Source: Ministeria vibrans ATCC 50519 (Eukaryota > Opisthokonta > Filasterea). Taken from it: DNA of 35,355 nt. Where the stretch lies: NCBI GenBank assembly GCA_943704425.1, contig CALSCP010002128.1, forward strand, positions 51,634 to 86,988, read 5' to 3'. Positions 15,001-23,559 of this stretch are shown piece by piece. The position numbers and the translations under genes were made by a program. The notes below the pieces were generated by a model. It ran no database searches and was not told the DNA's origin. It saw only the letters and a list, made by a program, of their open reading frames with translations. Each line of letters starts with the position of its first letter. Within the stretch, counting starts at the first letter, position 1.

Positions 15001-18000
15001 ATTCATGATAAACTGTTCGTTGTCGCCGATGGGCCCGCACCCTGTGAGGGAGCTCGTGCCGCCCACGATAGCATGCCACACGTCGGTGCGCACCGTTGGC
15101 GAAGAGAAATTTTCAATGAGTTGCGACGGAAGGGAAGCCTGAACGGGACCACACTCTGTATTGGAAAGTGCTGTAAAGTCCGAGTTGCACGCGCATACGC
15201 CACCGCTGGTGCACTGTCCGCGTCCTTGACATGCACCCGGACAAGGGTTGCCCACAAGCAACGACTCAACGGCCCACGCGTTTGCGGTCAACAATTCCGT
15301 GTTGGCGGGTTGCGACAGACGAAAGCGCGTGGCAGACGAGACTGCCGCGTCTCCCAGCGGCACATAGAGAGTGCGCAGCGTGTTGAAGGCGCTTGGATAG
15401 AGCGTTGACTCAAGGGGTACCTTGACACACCTATTGAGAAGGGAGGGGACACAGTCGCCGTTGACGAGTGTCCACGAGGCACCGTGGTCGACGCTCATTT
15501 CGACGGAGACGGCCGGCTCGTCAAGGGGCTCGCTAGTGGCGGAGCATGACCCACCCTGACGCATGGTGACGGCAAGGTACGACTCCTGAGTGGTTTGCAC
15601 CTCGAGCGAGACATCATCGATGGCCCACATGTCTGCATTGGCCACACCCAAGTGTTGCGCCTGTCGCCACGTAAAGAGCGTGGCATTGGTGCGAGCAGCC
15701 AGGGGAAGAGGCAACTCGATGCGCGTCGTGACGACGGTCGACGTGAGTGTAGCCAGTGTGGTCGACGAGAGACCATCGTTGACGCTAAACGACACAATAA
15801 TGTTGCTTGTGGTCGTGGTGTCGGCGTCACACGCATCGACGCCCGAGCCCGGCGCAAATTGAAAAAGAAAGACAAGCGCAGAGGCAGCGCGTGTGTCCAT
15901 GGGTGTCGTAAGCGCCTGACGGGGAGAGGTGGAGGTAAAGAAGCGAAGTACATGAGAAGAGAATGGCGCCGCTTGCATGGGATCCAAGCAGGGACCGTCG
16001 CTGGAAATAGAACCACCCAGCACAGAGGCCCAGCGGGGCGCAACGGGCACCTCACCCACGGAAAATTCGTCAAAGTTGTCGTACACGGGCTGATCGAGGA
16101 AAGTCATGCCGCTCACGGTGAGGTCGCGTGTGGTGAGTTGACGCACGCCAAAGTTGCCATCAAACACAACAGCGTCGCTGGTGGGATTGCCGCAGAAGGC
16201 CTGGCCACCGACACCGTTGGGGGCAAAGGGAAAGGAGTCAATGTCAAGATCGGCATTGGGGAAAGAGTTGAAATCGAGTGAGGCAGGGTTGGCGGCAAAC
16301 TCGGGTGCGACCCCGCCAATGAGGACGTTGTCAAGAAGCCACGTTTCGTTGGCAAACACAGCACCAAGCTGACCAAAGCGGAACTGTACCATAGGCTTGC
16401 GAGCTTCAGTGGGTAAGTCAATGGCAAACGGGTAGCGAGCGGGCAACGACGTGTCACTGCGATCGAGCGAGATGGTGGCAAGGATCGTAAACGTGGTGCC
16501 TGCGTCGAGACTGTACTCAACGTGAAATGCAGGCGGTACTTGAGCACTGGCGGATGTCGGGTCGGGACAGTAGCGACCCAAAACAAACTGCAACGAGACA
16601 GCCTCGACGGTGTTTAGCAGGGCGGTGGCAAGCGAACGACGATCTTGTGCGTCGAAGAACAGCGCCGGTCCGTCAGCCATGGGAAGACAAGGTTGGGCGA
16701 CAAGTTGGACGCCGGTGTCGTAGCGCCAGCGAGACACGTCCAGCGGAAACGAGTCAAAGGTGTCACGCAGCGAGGTAGGCAAAAGTCCCGCGTTGGGGGC
16801 ACACGAACCCGAACCCGGATCGAGGGTGAATCCCACGTCGCAAGTGCACGTGATGCTAGGCGACTGGCACTTGCCGACGCCCGAACAGTAGAGGGGACAC
16901 GCCTGGCCAATACGCAAGTTGTACAGCGCATACTGATTGGTGTTGGTGTAGGCGGTGGCGTCGGGCTGAGAGATGCGGAAGCGCGTTGAGGCCGAGAAAT
17001 TTTCGGCCAAAAGAACAACGGTAATGTGACGCGGCTCGGCCGTGTTTGTGATCAACGCGGCGGTGACCTTGTAAAATGTGGTCCAGCTGATGCCACGATC
17101 GAGCGAATACTCAATGTGCAGGTCGTCCAGGTAGGAGACTGCCGTGAGTGGTGACGACGAGCACAATGGGCCCATTTTCACAGAGAATTCGAGCGAGGCG
17201 TCGCCCGTCGTGTTGAACGCTGACAAGTCCATGTCGATGGTGGACAGAGAGCGCATGTGAGTCGTCGAGGTGGGACCAAACAAAAGAGTGTTGGGAGTGC
17301 CGCAAAAGGAGGCAATCTCGCCGCCCGGATGGAAGAGAAAGAGACTCTCGTCGAGCGCGGCGGACGCGGTAAAGTCCACGCTAAGGTCGGCAGGAGCATC
17401 GGCAGGCACCAGAGCAACATTGTCAATGGTCCACATGTCGCTGTTGTCACTGGGAGTCGATTCAAACTGCTCGAGGCGAAACACAACGGCGGGCAGATTA
17501 GCAAAGATGCTGGTGAGGGGCACCGACACTTGAGTGGGATTCAGGTAGGAGGAAGAGGGCAAGAACACTCCGTCGGTGAGAGCACGCCACGAAATGCCAC
17601 CGTCGATGGATGCGAGCAAGTAAAGTGCGTATTGATCCGCTGTGGAGGCGACGGTGCAGCCCGGAGCGCCGCCATACTTGAGGCGGAACTCAAAGGCATA
17701 GGCAAGAGACGTGTTGAGCGGCGGGGTAGTGAGGTAGCGCACATTGGGCACGTTGTTTCCGCCCAGATCTACGGCGGCCCCGTCGTACACGACACCGCAG
17801 GCTGGAGTGCGCACTGTGCCGCCGGCGAGGGTCCAGCCGCTGGGGAGAGCGCCGTCGTTAAAGGTGAGACGCAGATCCGTGATGGCAGGGACATCTACGG
17901 GGGCGCAAGTGGTGTTGACATTGGCGTAGTCGGGTGCGTCACAGATGCAAATGCCTGATGCGGCAAGGCACGCGCCAAAGTTGAGGCAGGCGCTCAAGCA

Positions 18001-19389
18001 CTGCTCGCCAATGTAGACATTGTCAATGGCAAACGTGTTGGTCGAGGTGACGTCGCTTCCGCCGGATGGGAATGCCTGACGAATGCGCACAAGAACATCC
18101 GAAGCGGGCACGCCCAAAGGTACGGTGACACGTCGCCAAGCGAGTGTCGAACTCTGTGCTGAGATCGCCGAGCGATCAAGGAGTAGTTTAGAAGCCCGAT
18201 CCGCCAGCCCATCCGAGGCGACAGCCTGAGTGTAGGTGACACCACGATCGGTAGACACCTCGACGACAATGGCGGCATTGCTGCCAAGTGAGTCGGGCAG
18301 AGCACACGCACTGGTGCCGGTAAACAGGTCAAATTGAAGAAAGGTGTAGGTGGGTGGGATGTAATTGCCATTGAGTACTCCGTAAACGTTGGAAACGCGG
18401 GCGATCACGACCGAGTAGAGTCCCCACGTATCCAGGTTGGCGCCAGTGCTAGACGATTGCCTCCACCGAAACTGGGTAGCGGAAGTCTTAGCGGTCGTCG
18501 GCAGCGTGATGACCCGGTTGCGGGTAGCCACTGCGCCAATTTGAGTTTGCGAGTCAATTTGAACCCACCTTGTTGAAGTACCCGAGCTGTAATACTCGAG
18601 CACAATATCTTCTCCGAACTCGAGAGTGTTGCAATAGCCTATGCGGAGCGAGTAAGAGAGTGTCGAGGCGGTACGCGTGTCAATATAGACAGTGGTCGCT
18701 TCGCGAGGGCCTGACGCTCGGAATGTGAGTACGGATGGAGAGGTGCAAATGTCAGTAACGACAGCACCCTGAATCCTTGACCATTTGAGGCTGGATGGAG
18801 GCGAGGTGAGGGGGTCTTCGAAAAGCGGTGCGCTCGGGTCGCTGACGGGTGAGGAAATGGTAAAAGGACGGATAGTAGCGGAACGCTCGGCGGACGTCGA
18901 CGTGCCTGTAAAGGCAAGGGTGTTTGTACGACCGCAGTAGGGTTGAACCGAGGCGCCATTGATGGTTGTCCACATTTCGTTGTTGATGGCGCCCGTCTCA
19001 AAGGAATCGTCGTATTGCGCGGCCGAGGTCGCATTGCCCACAAAAATCGTGTCGATATACCAACCGTCGGTGAAAATGCTGTGGAACGGGAAGGAAGGAG
19101 TGCGTTCGGGGAAGAGTCATCGCGCGACGCTAGAAATCGTTTGGGTTACCTGTACGCGGGTTGTTCCCACTTGAACTGGACGGTGGGGCCGCTCGGAATA
19201 GCCACGCTGATAAAGGTGGCGCCGGACGCGGAGTTTGCGTACGAAGCAATGGCGAGAAAGGGCGACGCGACATCGGTCCGATACGACAGCACCACAGGCG
19301 CTGTTGAGCTGAATGGCAGGCAGGAGCCCGTGCCGCCCAGCAGGATCCAGAAGCTCATGTGGGTTGCGCCTCTCGTGTCCACTTGCGGG
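1..19389 (-). CDS. Giant Reelin-like modular extracellular protein (both ends missing)
   Basis: Two exons are visible: 19389-19150 and 19078-1, separated by a 71-base GT-AG intron (19149-19079). The second exon is open for 6359 codons and leaves the window in frame, so about 6440 residues are seen and the C-terminus is missing. From the N-terminal side the protein has Reelin-type subrepeats with ten EGF modules (to about 4260) and two PA14-like modules inserted near 7450-6760. EGF modules, a P-domain, more EGF modules, a receptor L-domain, EGF/laminin-EGF, two sushi modules and a last EGF follow. Asp-box motifs (SLDGGQSW, STDMGRSW) and ends like WAIDNVYIG recur, and RWWQP at about 3855 is typical of Reelin. 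The 5' side begins at a splice acceptor inside a subrepeat. The first ATG (19358) has no convincing signal peptide, so upstream exons are probably missing. Inferred role: secreted or surface adhesion/matrix protein. Confidence 0.9.
148..486 (-). other. Two sushi (CCP)-like modules
   Basis: Two consecutive segments have the CCP pattern of four cysteines with a late G-x-W: CLSTGAWSSATGTC in the first and CLNGVWEGEEVVC in the second. The first begins near CAPLTIPQ and the second near ECPALAAPANG. A further EGF (DECASSPCANAGVC) follows and is cut by the window edge at position 1. Confidence 0.7.
487..1315 (-). other. EGF / laminin-EGF block C
   Basis: A mixed run of EGF modules (SPACVNGGLC, SNPCEHGSTC, TTPCANGATC) and cysteine-dense segments (CVAGRYGESC, CSVGRYGASC) resembling multiple-EGF (MEGF) modules. 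It ends with a laminin-EGF-like unit (CTCSSVGTLPSICDNIGGTC). Confidence 0.75.
1345..2115 (-). other. Receptor L-domain-like module
   Basis: Irregular leucine-rich repeats of the type found in insulin/EGF-receptor L-domains: repeated units such as LTSINGNLTLETNGALSSL and LEYVGGLVLRSNAALTS. The spacing of I-x-G-x-L-x-L-x-x-N-x-x-L is clear over roughly 250 codons. No furin-like cysteine-rich domain or kinase follows in the window. Confidence 0.75.
2125..2800 (-). other. EGF-like block B (calcium-binding type)
   Basis: Five to six EGF modules. Several carry the calcium-binding signature D-x-D-E-C at the start (DIDECASSPC occurs twice, AIDECLSSPC once), and several end G-F-T-G-x-x-C. Consecutive calcium-binding EGF modules normally form stiff rods. 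Confidence 0.85.
2800..3225 (-). other. Proprotein-convertase-type P-domain within the giant protein
   Basis: The segment contains VTVDLLYHSYMGDLTLTLYH, then NRGNAGDN, an APYTGNYRPETPLSVF stretch and DSGSLRRWWVDM at its end. This is the order seen in P-domains (H-x-x-x-G-D-L...G-x-Y-x-P-x-x-P-L...G-x-L-x-x-W). No subtilase catalytic domain is present in the window, so here it is an isolated adhesion-type module between EGF arrays. Confidence 0.75.
3230..3775 (-). other. EGF-like block A of the giant protein
   Basis: After the last Reelin-type subrepeat comes a cysteine-rich linker (LTCGDGFC...), then four EGF modules with the C-x4-C-x4-5-C pattern (for example SNPCQNGGTC). Each ends in a C-x-C...G-x-x-C motif. 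These are typical Notch-like EGF modules, marking the change from Reelin-type to EGF-rich architecture. Confidence 0.85.
6760..7005 (-). other. PA14-like module 2 of the giant protein
   Basis: The visible motif GWYVIGSIADDGVRIYLNE is the characteristic PA14 G-x-Y-x-F/I...S-x-DDG-x-R-x-Y-x-(D/N) signature. It is followed by FWE and later by a YFEQTGGASFHFLVAG strand. It sits between EGF modules 8 and 9 and accounts for the longest inter-EGF gap. Carbohydrate binding is an inference from the family. Confidence 0.75.
7195..7450 (-). other. PA14-like module 1 of the giant protein
   Basis: Coding segment within the giant ORF. It begins SRYTATLTPPRDGYYMF and continues with a beta-rich stretch ending in LRW, resembling the core G-x-Y-x-F strand of PA14 domains. 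PA14 domains are beta-barrels that often bind sugars in surface proteins. This copy is weaker than the next one because the usual DDG motif is absent (SIGEASVYVD in its place). Confidence 0.5.
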
Positions 19390-19516
19390 CTATTTTAAAG
19401 CAAGACAGAGAGAGAGAGAGTGTGTGTGTGTGTGTGTATTTTTTTTGAGAACGCGATGTTGTCTTTTTTTTTTTTTCTCATCGGTCATACGTTTTAGGTT
19501 TGTGCAACATTTTTCA
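19390..19516. other. Intergenic gap between head-to-head genes
   Basis: Only 127 bases separate the first visible giant-gene exon and the ATG of the ELM2-SANT gene. The gap holds AG and TG dinucleotide runs and two T runs. On the minus strand the pyrimidine-rich side ends in TAG at 19392-19390 and looks like a splice acceptor for the giant gene. No core promoter element is obvious. Confidence 0.6.
19407..19438. repeat. (AG)n-(TG)n compound microsatellite
   Basis: AG units from 19407 to 19420 pass directly into TG units to about 19438. It lies immediately upstream of the first visible exon of the giant gene. Confidence 0.95.
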
Positions 19517-22500
19517 ATGGATCGGTACACATTGTCGAATGCGCTTGTCGATGACGAAGAGGGGGATGTTGACATTGATGATGATGGTGTGGATGAGGGC
19601 GCGCTTGGGGTGAGCGTGGGGGACGCGGAGAGCGTGTTTCAAGGGGAGGACGGTTTGAATTTGGGGTTGGCCAATGATGACGGGCCTGCTGTCAGTTTCG
19701 AAGGGGAAGGAGGCGAAGAAAACGAGGCGGAAGACGGCGTCGTTGGGGTCGACGATGATGATGACGAAGAGGACGAGGACGAGGACGATGGCGAGGCACT
19801 GCTTGGCCGTGTGCGAAGTCGTCCACGACCGAGCGGTTCGGAAGATTCCGATTTCGACGATGACATTGATCCACTGCAGTCGTCCGCCCAGAAGGACAAG
19901 AGCTTCCTTATGACTCGACGTCCTCGTCGGAATGAGGTCCGAGCGGCCACTGGCAAGTACTCGGGCGCTGCAAAACCGGCGTCACCCGCGAAACGGTCCA
20001 GAAAAGACGAGGGTGACGACAAGCACAAAAATTCCATGGATTGTGCAGAGGACGAATACAACGACGCCACCGGTGACGCTGACGCTGACGGCGCGGACGG
20101 TGCTGAAGATGAGGGTGTCGACGACGACGGCGATGACGACGATGAAGATGATGACGATGAGGATGATGATGATGATGAGGAGGAGGAGGAGGAGGAGGAC
20201 GAGAGCGACGCCGAGCGCTACGCGTCTCTCTCGCTTGACGACTTCCCCAAGACGTTCAAGACGGGCGAGTCTCGGCCCAAACCCAACCTGAAAAACGCCA
20301 TCCCACACAATGCACTGCCCTTGCCCCGCTCCCACACTCCCATGCCCGTTGGCGTGCCCGACACAGCCGGACGCAAGGACAAGGGCCCACCCGCGAAGCG
20401 ACGCAAGGTTGAAAATGGCGCAGCCGAGCCAGTCGTTGACATAACGACCACCAGCAACACAACGGCCACGGAGAGAACAATTTCCCCTGGCACAACATCA
20501 CCTACCAAGGGCAAACAGCCCAAAGTCATCACCCCCATTCAAATGGTCCGACCTCCACCTGCACAGCTTCTCTGGTCGCACTCACAAATGGACGACAAAG
20601 ACGGTATGCAACAATCCATAATAAGGATATTAAATTAAATTTATTATTATAATTATTATGTTTATAATTTATTATAATTATTATTATTATTATAATTATT
20701 ATTATTATTATTATTACTATTATCACGTCTTATTCTTTTATATAATTTTATCATCACGCCTTATATTCTTTTATTGTATTAATTTTATTATTCTTCTTAT
20801 TATTATATGAACAGTGGACGAGTTTGTATCCAAGTGGGCGTCCGTCGACTCGCGTGGCGTCGGTCACTCTCTCCCATTGTGTCTTGTTGTGCTCACCGAG
20901 TGCGACTACGACACCTCCCTCGCCGGCATCTGTCTCCAATCAGTGCCCCACAATCTCATTGATCATCGCCAATTTGGTACGAGTTTATACCAAGAAGCCT
21001 TGGTGTGAACACGTTCTCATTCCTTGATTTTTTTTGTAGACAAATGGACTTACAAGGAGATTCTGTTGTTTGAAGACGCCATCGAATCCCATGGAAAGCG
21101 TCTCCCGGCTCTCTGCCAATCCGTAAGTGTAAATCTAGTGCACCCCTTTTGTGTCCGTGATTAACGTACATATGTTTTTCTTCTTCTTTTTTTCTTGCAC
21201 CACAGATGAAGGACACATCCAAGAGTGCGCTGGACATTATGGACTTTTACTACACTTGGAAGAAGACAGAGCGATGCGACCGCATTCTCATTCAAGCGTC
21301 CGTTTCCTTCAAGCGACAGCGTCTCTCCAATCGCCTCAGACACTACCGGTACCCATACGCATGCACACCCACCCATACTTACCCACACATACATAACCAC
21401 ACATACATACCCACACACACATACACACATACATAAACTTACCGCATCGTATCCGCTCTAACACACTCTTTCATTTTTTTTTTGCATAGTGGCAAAACGT
21501 CAAAGGGAACTCACAAATCACACCGCCGTCGCCTCGCGTCGCTGGGCGCCAGCAATGCTATGATTGCAGCTGCTACGATGAAGCTGTACGCAAGCACTCC
21601 AATCTCCCAGTCACAGCCACACCAGCCGGGCTATCTCTGCAAGCGTGAAAAGAAGAAATCTGCTACTACTGCTGCTACAGCTGCTGCCACTGCTACTGTC
21701 GCTACCCCCTCTTCTTCTGTCACGGATGCGACTGCATCGGCTGCAATGGTTCCAGACAGTGTCGAATCACCTACGGTCGCCACCGAACGTCAACGACACG
21801 CTCTCGAGGAGCACCGCCGCCTGCTCAAGGAGATTCACAGCAAGTTTGTCCAGCGTGCTCACAAGAACCAACACCGTCGCCTGCACGCCATCATGTATCT
21901 CGAACGTCGCCGCCTCCTCATTGAGACACGCCGCAAGGAACGAGAACGCAAGATTCAAAAGAGGGAACGCGAACTCGCTGAACGTCGCACGTGGGAGCAG
22001 CACCAGCGCAAGGCCAAGGAGGACGAGGCGCGACGCCAGCGTCTTGCTGAGGAGAGACGCGTACGCGACGAACGTGTGCTCGACAAGAGTGCCACGTCGT
22101 TGCGCGCGGAACGTGAGGCGCGCATCAAGATGCAGAGCGAGCCTAAACAGCAGGCGTATCAACAGATGCAGGCACAGGAACTACGCAAATTTCGCGCCCA
22201 AATGCAAGCACAGCAGCAGGCTCATGGGTTCCAGCCCAGCATGGAGACAACACACCTGGCCCCACCGCCTCTGCTCGCCGCCATCTCCTCCCGCGAACTC
22301 CATCAACAACGCCTCCTCTACCAACAGCAACTCCAACAACATATGCGCGTGCCCCACTCCGTCGCTGCCAACATCCTTCACCAGCAACAGATGCAATTCC
22401 AGCGCAGCCATGCACCCCAACCCCAACCACAACATCAGCCACCATCACTGACGTCACATGCACCCCAAGCGATCCAACCACGACCCGGCTCGCGTGCCTA

Positions 22501-23083
22501 CCCGCCACCGGGTTTTCCAACACAGAGTAGTCTGCAAATGCAACAGTTTCAGCAAATGCAAATGCAGCACCAAGCGCGTCGTCAACAGATGCCTAGCGTT
22601 GCTCCTCCAGACAAGCGATCCCTCACCCTCCAGCAGCAGCACGAGTTTCGTATGCGGCTGCAGCAGGAGCAACAGCATGCGATGCAACAGCACCGATTGG
22701 TGCAACAGCGAGAAGAAATGCTCAGGCAACAACACGCGCAGCTGCAACAGCAGCGTCACGAGCGTCTGCAGCAAGTGGAACAACAACGGTCTGCGGCAGC
22801 CAACGGCAAAGCGGGGGGCGCGGCAGCAACGGTGGTTCCCGTTGCCGCCCCCACTGTCGACCACCAGGAGGAGACTCTCGACGAGGCTGCCAACAATGCC
22901 TATTACGAGGTAGAGAAGATCCTCAACTATCGTGTCAAGGGTCGCGAACGCCAGTTCCTCGTCAAGTGGGCTGGCTACACCTCCGAGTGGAACACCTGGG
23001 AACCCGAACAGAACCTCGCCAACAACATTGTCTTTCACAAATTTATCAAGGTGAACAATCTGCCGCCGCCAGCCAACTCCTAA
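19517..23083 (+). CDS. MIER-like ELM2-SANT protein with C-terminal chromodomain
   Basis: Five exons: 19517-20603, 20815-20976, 21040-21122, 21206-21348, 21490-23083. All introns are GT-AG and the frame closes to give 1022 residues. The N-terminus is acidic with long Asp/Glu runs, as in MIER proteins. An ELM2-like region (about 340-410) carries QLLWSHSQMDDKD and CDYDTSLAGICL, which align with the MIER pattern QLLW...(C/N)-x-D-x-x-x-A. A SANT domain (about 418-470) contains WTYKEILLFEDAIESHGK and FYYTWKKTERCD. A long Gln/Arg-rich coiled region follows, then a chromodomain (about 962-1012) with cage aromatics Y964, W985 and Y988. ELM2-SANT pairs recruit class I histone deacetylases, and chromodomains of this type read methylated histone H3. 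The inferred role is a nuclear co-repressor scaffold. The start codon is the first in-frame ATG after a stop-free AT-rich leader. Confidence 0.88.
20120..20205 (+). repeat. Coding GAC/GAT/GAG trinucleotide run (poly-Asp/Glu)
   Basis: In-frame GAY and GAG codons encode an acidic tract of Asp then Glu in exon 1 of the ELM2-SANT gene, ending just before DESDAERYASL. A second, shorter tract occurs at about 19755-19790. Confidence 0.9.
20634..20812. repeat. AT-rich (TTA)n tract in intron 1 of the ELM2-SANT gene
   Basis: About 180 bases almost wholly of TTA/ATT units with only a few C or G. The sharp base-composition change from the GC-rich exons marks the intron; its donor is at 20604 and its acceptor ends at 20814. 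Confidence 0.9.
21362..21435. repeat. CA/CCCA/CATA simple repeat in intron 4 of the ELM2-SANT gene
   Basis: A run of ACAC, CCCACA and ACATAC units between donor 21349 and acceptor 21489. It has no coding potential. Confidence 0.85.
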
Positions 23084-23130
23084 GAGACTAAGTGTGTCAC
23101 CGTTATTTTCACACAGTACACAATAATAAT

Positions 23131-23136
23131 AATAAA
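23131..23136 (+). terminator. AATAAA polyadenylation signal, ELM2-SANT gene
   Basis: Canonical AATAAA 48 bases after the stop codon, within an AT-rich 3' flank. Confidence 0.6.
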
Positions 23137-23307
23137 AAAAGATACTAATGATAAGAATACAATGAATGAGAGCAGTGCGCACGTTCATGACGAGCACAAG
23201 CCAGAAGACTGGCAACTGATGTGATTACTAAATACTAAACACTGAGTGATGATTGATGAATGCACCTTTCCAGTAGACGGTAGCGCCATTGATATATATC
23301 GCAACTC

Positions 23308-23329
23308 AAAAAAAAAAAAAAAAAAAAAA
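23308..23329. repeat. 22-base poly-A run
   Basis: Homopolymer between the ELM2-SANT gene and DDX55. No retrocopy or target-site duplication is visible on its left. Confidence 0.95.
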
Positions 23330-23559
23330 CGATACCTCTACGCTAGGTATGACTCAGACTACACGCCCTCTGTGACACTGGGTGACGGTGATGAGTGAGA
23401 GAAATGAAAATGGACGAATTGACTATTGACTTGATCGGATGATCAAGACAGAAACGATTAACTTTTTTTTCAACGCGACAAGGAGAGCTCCTGTCTTCTT
23501 GCGCGAGAAACAACATTGGACGTACTCTTTGACAGCCTTGTCGCTTTGTCGCACGCCCA

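Larger units (their letters stand above)
4260..19389 (-). repeat. Reelin-type repeat array with ten EGF modules
   Basis: Protein-level tandem repeats of about 185 residues, each with an Asp-box (S-x-D-x-G-x-x-W) in the middle and a W/F-A-I-D-N-like end. EGF modules of the form C-x3-C-x-G-x-G-x-C-x-C-D occur near 18010-17900, 16905-16805, 15243-15140, 13595-13487, 11958-11863, 10882-10785, 9240-9150, 8078-7975, 6018-5928 and 4346-4266. Spacing between them is about 370 residues (two subrepeats) or about 553 residues (three subrepeats), except for one longer gap that holds the PA14-like modules. Animal Reelin uses two subrepeats flanking one EGF. Confidence 0.85.
23084..23559. other. Intergenic region, no gene seen
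   Basis: About 475 bases between the ELM2-SANT stop and the DDX55 start. It contains a poly(A) signal near the left end, a GATATATATC palindrome at about 23290 and a 22-base A run. The open frames here are short and not family-like. The DDX55 promoter probably lies in the right half, but no element can be assigned with confidence. Confidence 0.6.

Noticed and set aside
19358-19389. ATG at 19358 (MSFWILLGG) as the true start with a signal peptide
   Set aside because: The sequence matches the interior of a Reelin subrepeat and the hydrophobic stretch is short. A splice acceptor directly upstream fits better, but this start is not excluded.
19639-20070. Minus-strand frame encoding poly-Ser in the ELM2-SANT exon 1
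   Set aside because: It is the complement of the Asp/Glu codon runs; low complexity only.
23308-23329. Poly-A run as the tail of a retroposed gene or LINE
   Set aside because: No coding remnant, SINE-like sequence or target-site duplication was seen to its left.
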